NCBI RefSeq assembly: GCF_001514125.1
Contig: NZ_KQ948550.1
Span: 543,080 to 607,079, forward strand
DNA length: 64,000 nucleotides
Reading direction: 5' to 3'
Source of the DNA: Streptomyces longwoodensis
GTDB taxonomy: Bacteria > Actinomycetota > Actinomycetes > Streptomycetales > Streptomycetaceae
Shown one piece after another: positions 52,202-61,352 of the stretch. A program made the position numbers and the translations under genes. Numbering within the stretch: position 1 is the stretch's first letter; each line of letters begins with the position of its first letter. Below the pieces are notes generated by a model, which was not told the origin of the DNA, did not search any database, and saw only the letters and a list, made by a program, of their open reading frames with translations.

Positions 52202-53590
52202 ATGGCCCGTGAGAGAAACGTCGCCCTTGCCGCGCTCCTGCGCGAAGCGGGCTGGTCCCAGCCCCAAGCAGCCGTCGCGGTCGCTCGCGTTGCCGCGGAG
52301 AGCGGTGTACGCGAACTGGAGGCCATTTCCCGCTCCCACATCGCCATGTGGGTCCAGGGCACGAAGCCCAGTGGACGAGCGCCTCATATCCTGCGTGAGA
52401 CGCTGTCCCGCAGGCTCGGCCGACGCCTCACCCTCGCTGACCTCGGACTGGAAGATGGGCCGACAGGATCCACTGACAGTAGTTCTGACTGGAGCGTCGA
52501 CCCTCTGACCGTGCTGGCCGAGCTGGGAAGCGACGATCTGGACATGCACCGACGCAAGCTGTTGGCTACCACCGCGTACTCGGCCGCCGGCCTCGTCCTG
52601 CCTGCCGCTCCATGGTGGGCAGCCGCCCCGGCCACGGCGGCCTCGCGCCCTGCAGTCTCCTCCCGGCTGGTGACTCGGGCTGACATCGACGATGTCCGCA
52701 AACTGACCACCTTCTACTCCGCGAGGGACCAGCAGCGCGGTGGAGCCTCGGGGCGCTCGGCCCTGGCCGGCCATCTTCGCGACGAAGCGGTGCCGCTCCT
52801 GGGCAGCAGGTTCCGAACGGAACAGCACCGCCGGGATACGTACTCGGCCGTGGCAGAGATGACCTACCTCGCCGGCTGGATGGCCTTCGACGCCTCCGAG
52901 CATCGGACCGCCCAGCGCTACCTCACCCTCGCCGCACGCATTGCGGCCGAAGCCGCAGACGGACCGCTGGGCGGCCACATCCTGCGTGCCCTCGCCCATC
53001 AAGCAGTCGACCTCGGGCACCCACGCAGAGCGCTCGACCTGGCCGACGCCTCCATGTCCCGCACCCACTACGGCCAGGCCAGCTCGCGGGAGAAGGCCCT
53101 GCTCGCGGTAGTCCATGCCCGCGCCCTGGCCGCCGGCGGCGACCGCCGCGGCACTCTCGCGGCCATCAGTCGCGCGGAGAGGGACCTCGCACGTGCCGAT
53201 AACGAGGATGCCCCCGACCGCGTCAGCTTCTTCCAGGAAGCCTCCCTCGCCCACGAGACTGCGTGTGCCTTGCGAGACCTGGGAAATCCTCTCGACGCGG
53301 AGTTGCATTTTCAGCGCAGCGTCGCCACCCGCCGGCGGCAGCAGTATGCCCGTACCCACAGTGTGACGCTCGGCTACCTCGGTGCTGTCCAGGTCCAGCA
53401 GGGACGCCTCGATGAGGCATGTGGTACCTGGGGACAAGCACTGGACGCCATGGCTGGCGTCCAGTCCGGCCGCGCCCGCGACGTCATCGTCCGCATGCAG
53501 AGCGACCTCTCGCCTGTGCGGCAACGTGGTGGCCGCCACGTCGCCGAACTGGACCGCCGGGCGCGGGAAATGCTGCGCGCCATAGGCTGA
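52202..53590 (+). CDS. HTH/TPR regulatory protein (NsdA-like architecture)
   Basis: A 462-residue protein. An N-terminal HTH-like region (ALLREAGWSQPQAAVAVARV, then ISRSHIAMWVQGTKPSGRAP) is followed by a linker with RRKLLATTAYSAAGLVLPAA and six or more TPR-type helices to the end. This architecture is shared by Streptomyces regulators of differentiation and antibiotic production such as NsdA. GAGGGG lies 6 nt before ATG 52202. It is followed by trmO on the same strand after 72 bp. Confidence 0.85.
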   Translation: MARERNVALAALLREAGWSQPQAAVAVARVAAESGVRELEAISRSHIAMWVQGTKPSGRAPHILRETLSRRLGRRLTLADLGLEDGPTGSTDSSSDWSVDPLTVLAELGSDDLDMHRRKLLATTAYSAAGLVLPAAPWWAAAPATAASRPAVSSRLVTRADIDDVRKLTTFYSARDQQRGGASGRSALAGHLRDEAVPLLGSRFRTEQHRRDTYSAVAEMTYLAGWMAFDASEHRTAQRYLTLAARIAAEAADGPLGGHILRALAHQAVDLGHPRRALDLADASMSRTHYGQASSREKALLAVVHARALAAGGDRRGTLAAISRAERDLARADNEDAPDRVSFFQEASLAHETACALRDLGNPLDAELHFQRSVATRRRQQYARTHSVTLGYLGAVQVQQGRLDEACGTWGQALDAMAGVQSGRARDVIVRMQSDLSPVRQRGGRHVAELDRRAREMLRAIG

Positions 53591-53662
53591 CCACAGAGCA
53601 CGTCCGCAGCTATTGACGGCAGCTGCTGAATACGCGACCCCGTTAGAGAGGAACGAGCGCCG

Positions 53663-54163
53663 ATGGCAACGTACGAGGTCGAATCGATCGCAACGGTGGT
53701 CGGGGGCCACACCCGCGTTCAGGACGATTACCAGGGCGGAGTCGAGTCGGTCATCCGTCTCAACGAGGCGTATCCCCTTGAGACGCTGCAGGGAATCGAA
53801 GAGTTTTCCCACCTGACGGTGACCTGGCTCTTCCACCTGGCGCGACCGGAAGACGTCCAGCTCCACGCACGCAGCCCCCGCGGGAATCCGGACTGGCCGT
53901 CGACCGGTACCTTCGTCCACCGCAACCATCGGCGTCCCAATCAACTGGCGATCAGCTACCCGCGGCTGCTCGAGGTCGAGGGACGGGACCTGTTGGTCAC
54001 CGATCTCGATGCTGTAGACGGAACGCCCGTGATCGACTTGGCACCGTACTTCGAACAGATGGGGCCTCGTGGCCCGATCCGTCAGCCCGCCTGGCCCGGC
54101 GAGATGCTCGAACCGAATTACTGGGCGAAGGCAAGCGAACGGCCCTCGGAGCGCCCTGTGTGA
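53663..54163 (+). CDS. trmO: TrmO-type tRNA methyltransferase (TsaA domain)
   Basis: A 166-residue TsaA/TrmO protein, which uses SAM to methylate N6-threonylcarbamoyladenosine at position 37 of certain tRNAs. Visible features are the beta-barrel strands (LNEAYPLETLQGIEEFSHLT, VTWLFHLARPED), the SAM-binding loop GTFVHRNHRRPNQLAISYPR and the end motif DGTPVIDLAPYFE. GAGAGGAAC precedes ATG 53663. Some TsaA proteins lie beside other pathways; no link to the flanking regulators is evident. Confidence 0.9.
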   Translation: MATYEVESIATVVGGHTRVQDDYQGGVESVIRLNEAYPLETLQGIEEFSHLTVTWLFHLARPEDVQLHARSPRGNPDWPSTGTFVHRNHRRPNQLAISYPRLLEVEGRDLLVTDLDAVDGTPVIDLAPYFEQMGPRGPIRQPAWPGEMLEPNYWAKASERPSERPV

Positions 54164-54225
54164 CAGAAGCGACTGAGCTGCCCGGCTTGCCATTTGCATC
54201 GTCGGCAACCAACTGGAGGTCTGGC

Positions 54226-54735
54226 TCAAGCTGCAGCCCTCGCGTCTTGGAACTCACACCACGTCTCCTCGCCGCTGCTCTCCCATGCGTCTGAGATCGC
54301 ATCGACCAGCCGGATCCCGCGCCCCGATTCACCGTCGGGTCCGGCTTCTTTGAGCACAGCGGGCGCCGGGTTGTGGTCGGTTACCGAGGCACGCACCACG
54401 TCGACGCCCACCGTGATGCGGAGCACGACTTCGCCCTCACCGTGGACTACGGCGTTGGTGACCAGCTCCGAGACGGCCAGTACGACGAGCCCCGCCACCG
54501 GCTCCGAAACACGGCACCGCCGCAGGAACGCCCTGGCTATGCGCCGCATCTCCCCGACCTTCGCGAGGTCGGGGAGAAGGGCCGCCTGACAGGCATGGGA
54601 TGCCGCCGGTACCTCTGCCCTCGCCCATGCGCCGGGCTCATCATACTGAACCGGCCTGACGCATGACGCGCCTGCTGTAGCCGCACAGCTACGGATGCCC
54701 CCGCCGGGCGGGGCCGCCTCTTGGAGCCTGGTCAT
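54226..54735 (-). CDS. RsbW-type anti-sigma kinase (HATPase)
   Basis: A 169-residue protein. The HATPase motifs are AVSELVTNAVVHG, VTDHNPAPAVL and GRGIRLVDAI, preceded by a helix (KVGEMRRIARAFLRRCRVSE). The start is uncertain: ATG 54735 has no good ribosome site. It diverges from an XRE/TPR regulator gene 131 bp away; such a pair is a common Streptomyces regulatory couple in which the HTH protein and the kinase work together (inference). Confidence 0.88.
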   Translation of the reverse strand: MTRLQEAAPPGGGIRSCAATAGASCVRPVQYDEPGAWARAEVPAASHACQAALLPDLAKVGEMRRIARAFLRRCRVSEPVAGLVVLAVSELVTNAVVHGEGEVVLRITVGVDVVRASVTDHNPAPAVLKEAGPDGESGRGIRLVDAISDAWESSGEETWCEFQDARAAA

Positions 54736-54866
54736 GTGGGCTATAGCACCGCGCGGCGACGCCGTCGACCAGGGGAATCCAGAGGGGGAAAAATATGTCA
54801 AGGGGGAAACTGCAGGGGGGAATTGAGGCCATGATTGGATTCCGCCCACCAACAGAGGTCACACTC

Positions 54867-56108
54867 ATGCCAGACCCGTTCGCCGACCTGCTCCTCCGGC
54901 TTCGGCAGGAGGCGGGCCGGACTCAGGAGGAGCAGGCGGAGGCGATCAACGCTGTCTCCGGCCGGGACACCATGACCCGCCGAGAGATCAGCCGTTATGA
55001 GAACTTCGAGAACATTCCTACCAACCACACGATCGGCCACATCGCGGCGGCCTGCGGTGTCCCCTTCGAGGAGCTACAGGGAGAGGCCAAGGCCGCCCGC
55101 GCTCGGAAGAGAAAGGGGCATGCCGATGCAGGGGAGGAGCAAGACGCCGTGAAGCGTCGCACGCTCCTGGGTAGCGCCACCATCGGCGTGAGCGTGGCCG
55201 CCGAGCCTTGGGGGCGCCTCGCCTTCGCCCTCAGCAAGGGGGCCAAGATCGATTCGCCCGCTGCCGCCGCGCTCATCGACCGAGCCGCTGAACTGCACGT
55301 CCAGGAACTCAACCTCAGCGCGCGGCGGCTACAAAAAACGGTCGAGTCGCATCTTGACGCGATCACTGCGGCCCTGCCTCGTGCAGGCGATCACGAAGGC
55401 GCTCTCACCATCGCCGCCGGAGAAACCGCCGCTCTGGCCGGTTGGGTGGCCTGGGACCTGGGGGAGCACGACAAAGCCAACGCCTACTACAAAGTCACGT
55501 CGCAGTGCGCTGCGGCTGCCGGGCATCCTCCACTCCGGGCCCTGGCCCTGACCTACAGCAGCTACGGCGCTTTGACGCCAAAGGCGAAGATGGAGTTCCT
55601 CTCCCAAGCCGCCAACGACGTGCGCGGCCACGGTAACGCTACTGCTGCCGCCTGGGTTCTCGGTAGGCATGCGGAAGAAGCTGCGGCGGCCGGCGACGAG
55701 GTGGGGGCGCTCCGGGCGTTAGCCCGAGCGCGCTTCGCTTACGATTTCGCGGACCACGCCAGCGAGCAGGCATGGGTCAGGTTCGTGACCCCATACCGCA
55801 TGGACTCGTTGGCCCTGTCCGTGTACGGCCAGCTGAGGCGTCCCGAGCTCACGTCCACAGCTGATACCGCGGTCGACCGCCTCGGAGACGGACTACCGGA
55901 CGGGGGCGTCGTGGTCCTCGGTGATCTCGCTTCGGCCCTACTGCGTGGGGGTGACGTCGACCAAGGCGTCTACGTGGCACGCCAGTTTGCTGCGGCGGCA
56001 CAGGCCAAGCCCAACACCATGGGCAAGGAGCGGGCGGCGGCTATTGCAGCGTGGCTTCCTGACAGCGAACACGAACTTGCCGTTCATTTCCGGCGGTTCG
56101 CATCCTGA
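54867..56108 (+). CDS. XRE-family HTH/TPR regulator
   Basis: A 413-residue protein. The HTH (about 10-65, LLLRLRQEAGRTQEEQAEAI...MTRREISRYENF) is followed by a linker, a twin-Arg-like segment (RRTLLGSATIGVSVAA) and TPR-like helices to the end. AGAGG lies 8 nt before ATG 54867; ATG 54831 with GAGG is an alternative. Divergent from an RsbW-type gene. This group of regulators resembles BldB/AbaA-adjacent HTH proteins by arrangement only. Confidence 0.85.
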   Translation: MPDPFADLLLRLRQEAGRTQEEQAEAINAVSGRDTMTRREISRYENFENIPTNHTIGHIAAACGVPFEELQGEAKAARARKRKGHADAGEEQDAVKRRTLLGSATIGVSVAAEPWGRLAFALSKGAKIDSPAAAALIDRAAELHVQELNLSARRLQKTVESHLDAITAALPRAGDHEGALTIAAGETAALAGWVAWDLGEHDKANAYYKVTSQCAAAAGHPPLRALALTYSSYGALTPKAKMEFLSQAANDVRGHGNATAAAWVLGRHAEEAAAAGDEVGALRALARARFAYDFADHASEQAWVRFVTPYRMDSLALSVYGQLRRPELTSTADTAVDRLGDGLPDGGVVVLGDLASALLRGGDVDQGVYVARQFAAAAQAKPNTMGKERAAAIAAWLPDSEHELAVHFRRFAS

Positions 56109-56173
56109 TCCACCTCGGGTGGTACGCGGCACGCCCAGGGGGCCAACGCCGCCGACGCCCGGCCCGTGGCTCC

Positions 56174-56500
56174 TCAGTCCGATTCCGTCTCCTCGAAGAC
56201 CCAGGACAGGTACGCCTCCGACCCGCCGGTTACGGGCAGAGTGATCCATTGAGGGACGTCGTACGAGTGCTTCTCGTGCACCCACGCTTCTAGCGCGGGT
56301 AGACGGTCCGTCGTAGTCATATACGAGATGCGCCACTCTCGCGCCGCCTCGACCTTCCCCTTCCACCAGTAGAAGGCGGTGATTGGCGCATCAATGTGAA
56401 CTCCCGCTGCAAGCTTGCTCTCGACCGCACCTCGGGCCAGCATCGTCGCCTGCCCCTCGTCGTCGCTGGTCGTCTGCGCAATCACAATATCGTGGGCCAT
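56174..56500 (-). CDS. cutA: CutA-type divalent-cation tolerance protein
   Basis: A 108-residue CutA1 protein with the small trimeric ferredoxin-like fold: DIVIAQTTSDDEGQATMLAR, ITAFYWWKGKVEAAREWRIS and EKHSYDVPQWITLPV. It is linked in other bacteria to copper tolerance, though the exact role is unsettled. GAGAGG precedes ATG 56500. Convergent with the XRE/TPR gene. Confidence 0.92.
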   Translation of the reverse strand: MAHDIVIAQTTSDDEGQATMLARGAVESKLAAGVHIDAPITAFYWWKGKVEAAREWRISYMTTTDRLPALEAWVHEKHSYDVPQWITLPVTGGSEAYLSWVFEETESD

Positions 56501-57524
56501 GCAACTACCTCTCCAGCTTGGGTACCGCGACCCTACCCAGCCGTCCAGGGCACTCCGAAAGCTGGTAGCCACCCCTCAAGGCGAGTGAGGCTCGACCACG
56601 TGCCTGTACCAGTCAGGTGCCGGTGGGCCATGCGGGGTGGCGCGTCGCTTCGGCACCGCGGTGGCAGGTTCTCATCAACGAGGTCGTGCGGCTGCATTAT
56701 GCAGGCGCCGGGCCCGTGCGCTTCGCAAGCCCACCGCAGGAGGATTTGCTGGCTGTCGGCGGCCATTCGCTCACGGCAGACGAGAAATAGGACCACAGGA
56801 CTGGATACCTCCGTCCGGACCATGTCAACGTACAACGTCCCGGAAAACACCAGGCCAGGATGTGCAGATGCTCCACTGCGGCCCAGGTTGCGAAACGCCT
56901 TGGAATCCTGCACCCGTGTGACTGCCTTGCTGGCAGGCTCCTACTTGGGGAGGTCCGCCTGTCTGACTCCGCTATTCGATCCGCTCGCTTCACTGCACCC
57001 GCTCTTTATACGCGCGGCGCGTCTGAACGCCTGGTACAGCCAGGCAGCCGGCGACTACGGGACCCTTTCCGCCGAGCTGTGCGTCTGCCTTTGCGTGGCT
57101 GGCCTGTTCGGCGAGGACTTGTTGCAACCCGGCTATCGCAGCGTCAGTGCCGCTCTCGCATACCGTGCGGCACGTCTTGGCGCCGCAACACTGCAAGTGG
57201 CACTCGCCATCAGGACGAGCGACTCGCTGCCGGGAATCTCGACCGCCTCACCGATGACGGTCTGCTCGTGCTCGCCACGGACGGCGCGCACCTGGTTGCG
57301 CGTCGGCTGGCCCTGGCTGCGGCGAGCCTAAGCAGATGCTGCCTTCGTGATGCGGTGCGCAACATAGACGACGATCGCCGGTTAGCAAAACCGGCGATCG
57401 TGAGGTTCCTTGAGGACGTTCGCATGCGCGGCTGTGCTTGGCGGCGGAGCTGCAGCGAACTCAGTAGCCCTTGAAACGGAATGGCACTGGTCTGGTGCCA
57501 GCCAGATGATCCGGCGCCCTGCTC
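56501..57524. other. Region of decayed coding sequence before the integrase
   Basis: About 1 kb. From 56880 to 57330 a plus-strand frame reads ALLAGSYLGRSACLTPLFDP, then LFIRAARLNAWYSQAAGDYG, and switches frame near 57215 to NLDRLTDDGLLVLATDGAHL. It could be a frameshifted helical protein, but no family is recognised. It ends at the hairpin at 57371-57401. Confidence 0.35.
57371..57401 (+). terminator. Perfect hairpin upstream of the integrase
   Basis: A 13-bp perfect stem (ACGATCGCCGGTT with its complement) closes an AGCAA loop. It can serve as a terminator for either strand or isolate integrase transcription. Confidence 0.75.
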
Positions 57525-58754
57525 GTGCAGGTCCCCTTGAAGGAGAGTGAGTACCCCCTGTCCGTTCCGATCAAGAAGCTTCCACCCAACTCCAGGGGAC
57601 AGGTGCGCTACCGGTTCGTAGTCGACGTAGGCATCGACCCTGCCACCGGGAGGCGCAAACAGCTGACTCGTACGTTCACCACTCTCAAGGAGGCGAAGGC
57701 TGAGTACGCGCGCATCATCAACCGCCGCGAGGAAGGGACGTTCGTACCGCCCAACCAGATAAATGTAAATGAGTGGCTTGATCAGTGGCTGGCCATGAAG
57801 GCAGAGGATCTGGAAGAGACCACTATTTACAACTATCGGGTTACCCTCGATCGAGTTCGGGGGAGGTTGGGGCGCATCCGGCTTCAAGAACTCACCGAGG
57901 AAGATGTAGAAAATTGGATGCACTGGGCGTTGAGGCATGGGCGGGTGCGCGGTGACAAAGCAGGTACTCCGCTTGGAGTGACCAGCGTGGAGATGAGTCT
58001 CGCCCGATTGAAGGACGCCCTGAATCGAGCCGTTACGCGTCGGCTAGTAACCATGAATGTAGCCCAACATGTGACCATCCCACGTAGGGCACGTAAAGAA
58101 GAGCGAAAGAAGAAGCAGGAGGTGAAGCCGTGGAACGTGCAGGAGATTCAGACGTTCATTCACGGTGTCCGGACAGAAAGGCTTTACGCTGCTCTCTTGC
58201 TGTCCCTCATGGGTCTACGTCCGGCTGAAGTCTGCGGACTCCGATGGGAAGACGTGGACTTGGAAGTCGCCACGATCACCATAGCCAACACGCGGACAAT
58301 GATGGGGAATCGGTACGTTGTGGAGAAGGACACCAAGTCCCTGGCCGGGGAACGGGATCTTCCTTTGCCGGCACCGGTGCTGGCTGCCCTCAAGTCGTTC
58401 AGGGCTCTCCAAGCCAAGGAGAAGCTCGTCCTCGGTGAGGCTTACTCGGATTCCGGATACGTCGTGGTGCACGAGACCGGGGAAGCCTTCACGATCAAGC
58501 AGCTCCGCAGACGCGCTTACCGGCTCATGGAGATCCTTGAGCTCCGCAGAGTGCGCCTCTACGACGCTCGCTCCTCCTGCCTCACATACCTCGCCAACAA
58601 GGGCGTGCCGGATCACATCCTTGCCCGGTGGGCCGGACACACGAACGTCAAGACCACCAAGAAGTGGTACGTGAAGCCGGACGTGGAGGACCTCCGCGGA
58701 GCCGCCACAACGTGGGACGGCCTGCACGGTGCGGCGACGGAGGGGCAAGCGTGA
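57525..58754 (+). CDS. int: Tyrosine recombinase/integrase
   Basis: A 409-residue site-specific recombinase. It has an AP2-like arm domain (YRFVVDVGIDPATGRRKQLT), a SAM-like core-binding domain (about 80-185) and a catalytic domain with R232 (GLRPAEVCGLRW), K271, R349 (LYDARSSC), H372 (WAGHTNV) and nucleophile Y382 (WYVK). The usual HxxR box is YxxR here. Composition is lower in GC than neighbours. The true start may be nearer the IKKLPPNSRGQVR motif. No tRNA gene is adjacent, so the attachment site is not evident. It marks the island boundary. Confidence 0.93.
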   Translation: MQVPLKESEYPLSVPIKKLPPNSRGQVRYRFVVDVGIDPATGRRKQLTRTFTTLKEAKAEYARIINRREEGTFVPPNQINVNEWLDQWLAMKAEDLEETTIYNYRVTLDRVRGRLGRIRLQELTEEDVENWMHWALRHGRVRGDKAGTPLGVTSVEMSLARLKDALNRAVTRRLVTMNVAQHVTIPRRARKEERKKKQEVKPWNVQEIQTFIHGVRTERLYAALLLSLMGLRPAEVCGLRWEDVDLEVATITIANTRTMMGNRYVVEKDTKSLAGERDLPLPAPVLAALKSFRALQAKEKLVLGEAYSDSGYVVVHETGEAFTIKQLRRRAYRLMEILELRRVRLYDARSSCLTYLANKGVPDHILARWAGHTNVKTTKKWYVKPDVEDLRGAATTWDGLHGAATEGQA

Positions 58755-58775
58755 CTCAGGCGGCCTGCCGATTGA

Positions 58776-59147
58776 GTGACCTGCCCAGCCGTATGGCAGT
58801 CAAATCGAGTGGACCCGGGAGGCCGCTGCTGGCTGTGGACCAGCGACGGCAAGGGGGGAGGGGCGGCCAGGCTACGGCCAACGTCTCCCCTCCTGCGAGG
58901 CAAGGCAGAGCTTGCCCGCCGTGTGGCGTTCGGGCTGTTCGTCGGTGAATCCCGGAAGGTTTTCAGGTGCGTCATGCCGATCCTTGGGGACGGCACTACA
59001 CGCTTTGCTGCAAACCAGACCGTCTGGAAGCCGTGCCGAGGGTGGGAAGCTGTGCGGCGCAGGGATTGGGAGGGTGCGCGAGCCGGGAGGACGCGCTGTC
59101 CCCACGGTCAGGCGTGCACATCGAAGAACCCGTACGTGGACCCATGA
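58776..59147 (+). pseudogene. Decayed HNH endonuclease
   Basis: One frame reads GGRCWLWTSDGKGGG, then ELARRVAFGLFVGESRKVF, the start of a phage/element HNH nuclease. A second frame picks up with VRHADPWGRHYTLCCKPDRL through EAVPRV, the usual catalytic end (RH...CCNPDHLEAV). The halves are in different frames, and other motif positions are changed, so the gene is inactive. HNH genes of this type sit next to integrases in Streptomyces elements. Confidence 0.6.
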
Positions 59148-59246
59148 GGGTCTCGGCGGTGCCGGGCGTGCCGCGCCGCGAGGGTCACGAGCCGCCGGGT
59201 TCACCTGGCCGTGTGAGATTTCGTGAGACGTGAGAGGGTCTGGGGC

Positions 59247-60569
59247 GTGAGTGAGACACCCCCGAACACCCTGCAATACCGCTTTGACGGGCCAGAAGAC
59301 GCTCCGGTCCTGATCTTGGGTCCCTCACTGGGTACCACATGGCACATGTGGGACCGTCAGGTGCCCGAACTGGCCCAGCAGTGGCGTGTCCTGCGGTTCG
59401 ACCTGCCGGGGCACGGCGGGGCGCCCGCCCACCCCGCCGGGTCGGTCGCCGAGCTGACCGCGCGGCTGCTGGTCACCCTGGACGCGCTCGGCGTCCAGCG
59501 GTTCGGCTACGCGGGCTGCGCGCTCGGCGGGGCGGTCGGTGTCGAGCTGGCGCTCCGGCACCCCGACCGGCTCGCCTCGCTGGCGCTGATCGCGGCCTCG
59601 CCGCGGTTCGGCTCGGCCGACGAGTTCCGCCAGCGCGGCGTCGTCGTCCGCACCAACGGCCTCGACCCGATCGCGCGCAGTTCGCCCGACCGCTGGTTCA
59701 CCGGCGGCTTCGCGGCCGCCCAGCCCGCGATCACCGACTGGGCCGTGCAGATGGTGCGCACCACCGACCCCGGCTGCTACATCGCCGCCTGCGAGGCGCT
59801 CGCCTCCTTCGACGTCCGCGCCGAACTCGGCCGGGTCGGCGTGCCCACCCTCGTCCTCGTCGGCTCCGACGACCAGGTCACCGGCCCCGCCGAGGCCCGT
59901 ACGCTGGTCGCCGGCATCCCCGACGCCCGCCTGGCCGTCGTACCCGGCGCCTCGCACCTGGTGCCCGTGGAGCAGCCCGCGGCCGTCACCGACCTGTTGG
60001 TGCGGCACTTCTCCACCGCCTGGCAGCCCGCCTACGACGTGAGCACCGGCCAGACCGCGCTGCCCGGCATGACCGGCATGGTGCCGATGGGCGCCATGCC
60101 CCCGCGCGCCCCCGTCGTGCCGCCGCAGCCCGTCGCCCCCGTCGCGGAGATCGCGCCCGCCCCGGCCGCGCCGCCCGGCGGCAGCCGCGCCGACGCCTAC
60201 GACGCGGGCCTGAAGGTCCGCCGCGAGGTCCTCGGGGACGCGCACGTGGACCGGGAGCTCGCGCAGGCCGACGCCTTCTCCGAGGACTACCAGGAGTTCC
60301 TCACCCGCTACGTCTGGGGCGACGTCTGGGACCGCCCCGGCCTCGACCGGCGCTCGCGCAGCTGCGTGGCACTCACCGCGCTGGTCGCCGGCGGGCACCC
60401 GGAGCAGCTGGCCGTCCACATCCGCGCCGCCCTGCGCAACGGGCTCACCCCGGACGAGATCAAGGAAGTGCTGCTCCAGACGGCGGTCTACTGCGGCGTC
60501 CCCGCCGCCACCGACGCCTTCCGGATCGCCCAGCAGGTCATCCGCGAGGAGACCACCCCGCGGGAGTAG
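59247..60569 (+). CDS. pcaL: PcaL: 3-oxoadipate enol-lactonase/4-carboxymuconolactone decarboxylase fusion
   Basis: A 440-residue bifunctional enzyme of the beta-ketoadipate pathway. Residues about 1-260 are an alpha/beta hydrolase (RFDLPGHGGAPAHPAG, nucleophile in GCALGGAVG with Cys in place of Ser, HLVPVEQP). After an Ala/Pro linker, residues about 315-435 form a carboxymuconolactone decarboxylase domain (VWGDVWDRPGLDRRSRS...ALRNGLTPDEIKEVLLQTAV). The two reactions convert 4-carboxymuconolactone to 3-oxoadipate. The Cys in the lactonase elbow is unusual. GAGAGGG precedes GTG 59247. Confidence 0.88.
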   Translation: MSETPPNTLQYRFDGPEDAPVLILGPSLGTTWHMWDRQVPELAQQWRVLRFDLPGHGGAPAHPAGSVAELTARLLVTLDALGVQRFGYAGCALGGAVGVELALRHPDRLASLALIAASPRFGSADEFRQRGVVVRTNGLDPIARSSPDRWFTGGFAAAQPAITDWAVQMVRTTDPGCYIAACEALASFDVRAELGRVGVPTLVLVGSDDQVTGPAEARTLVAGIPDARLAVVPGASHLVPVEQPAAVTDLLVRHFSTAWQPAYDVSTGQTALPGMTGMVPMGAMPPRAPVVPPQPVAPVAEIAPAPAAPPGGSRADAYDAGLKVRREVLGDAHVDRELAQADAFSEDYQEFLTRYVWGDVWDRPGLDRRSRSCVALTALVAGGHPEQLAVHIRAALRNGLTPDEIKEVLLQTAVYCGVPAATDAFRIAQQVIREETTPRE

Positions 60570-60679
60570 GCCGTGGCCTCGGGGAGCCAGGAGGCCGGGC
60601 GGCCGCCTGCGCCGGGGGTGCGGCGGGGCCCACCCGCCGCCTCACGCCCGCTCGGCGCCCCACCCGGCAGGATGGACCC

Positions 60680-61315
60680 ATGAAGCTCACGAAGATGTCG
60701 CACGCGTGCGTCCGGCTGGAGAAGGACGGGCGCACCCTCGTCCTCGACCCCGGCGGGTTCAGCGAGGAGGACGCCGCGGCCGGCGCCGACGCGATCCTCG
60801 TCACCCACGAGCACCCCGACCACTTCCACGAGGGCCGCCTGCGCGCCGCCCTCGACGCCGACCCGGCCGCCGAGCTGTGGGCCCTGCGGTCCGTCGCCGA
60901 GCAGCTCGCCGCGGCGTACCCGGGCCGCGTCCACACCGTCGGCCACGGCGACACCTTCACCGCCGCCGGCTTCGACGTGCAGGTCCACGGCGAGCTGCAC
61001 GCCGTCATCCACCCCGACCTGCCGCGCGTCACCAACGTCGGCTACCTGGTCGACGACGGCCTCGTCTTCCACCCCGGCGACGCCCTCACCGTGCCCGACC
61101 ACGCCGTGGAGACCCTGCTGGTCCCGGTGCAGGCACCCTGGAGCAAGATCTCCGAGGTGATCGACTACGTGCGCGAGGTCGCGCCCCGCCGGGTCTACGA
61201 CGTCCACGACGCGCTCCTGACGGACCTCGCCCGGCCGATCTACGACACCCACCTCGGCAACCTGGGCGGCTCCGAGCACCTGCGGCTCGCCCCCGGGGGC
61301 ACCGCCGACCTCTGA
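60680..61315 (+). CDS. Metallo-beta-lactamase-fold hydrolase
   Basis: A 211-residue MBL-fold protein. The metal site is THEHPDHFHEG with further His in HGELHAVIHPD and HPGDAL, and Asp-His near the end (YDVHDAL). Such UlaG/L-ascorbate-type hydrolases of unknown substrate are chromosomal housekeeping genes in Streptomyces. It follows pcaL after 110 bp and precedes xthA on the same strand. Confidence 0.93.
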   Translation: MKLTKMSHACVRLEKDGRTLVLDPGGFSEEDAAAGADAILVTHEHPDHFHEGRLRAALDADPAAELWALRSVAEQLAAAYPGRVHTVGHGDTFTAAGFDVQVHGELHAVIHPDLPRVTNVGYLVDDGLVFHPGDALTVPDHAVETLLVPVQAPWSKISEVIDYVREVAPRRVYDVHDALLTDLARPIYDTHLGNLGGSEHLRLAPGGTADL

Positions 61316-61352
61316 GGCCGGGTTGTCGGACCCTCCGGGTAGGTTGGGGACC

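Noticed and set aside
51374..54229. A 951-codon minus-strand frame
   Set aside because: It is mostly antisense to the HTH/TPR gene and trmO. Only its last 48 codons (51374-51520) look real.
59325..60419. A 364-codon minus-strand frame opposite pcaL
   Set aside because: Antisense of a clear bifunctional enzyme; it has only Gly/Val/Ala-rich low-complexity sequence.
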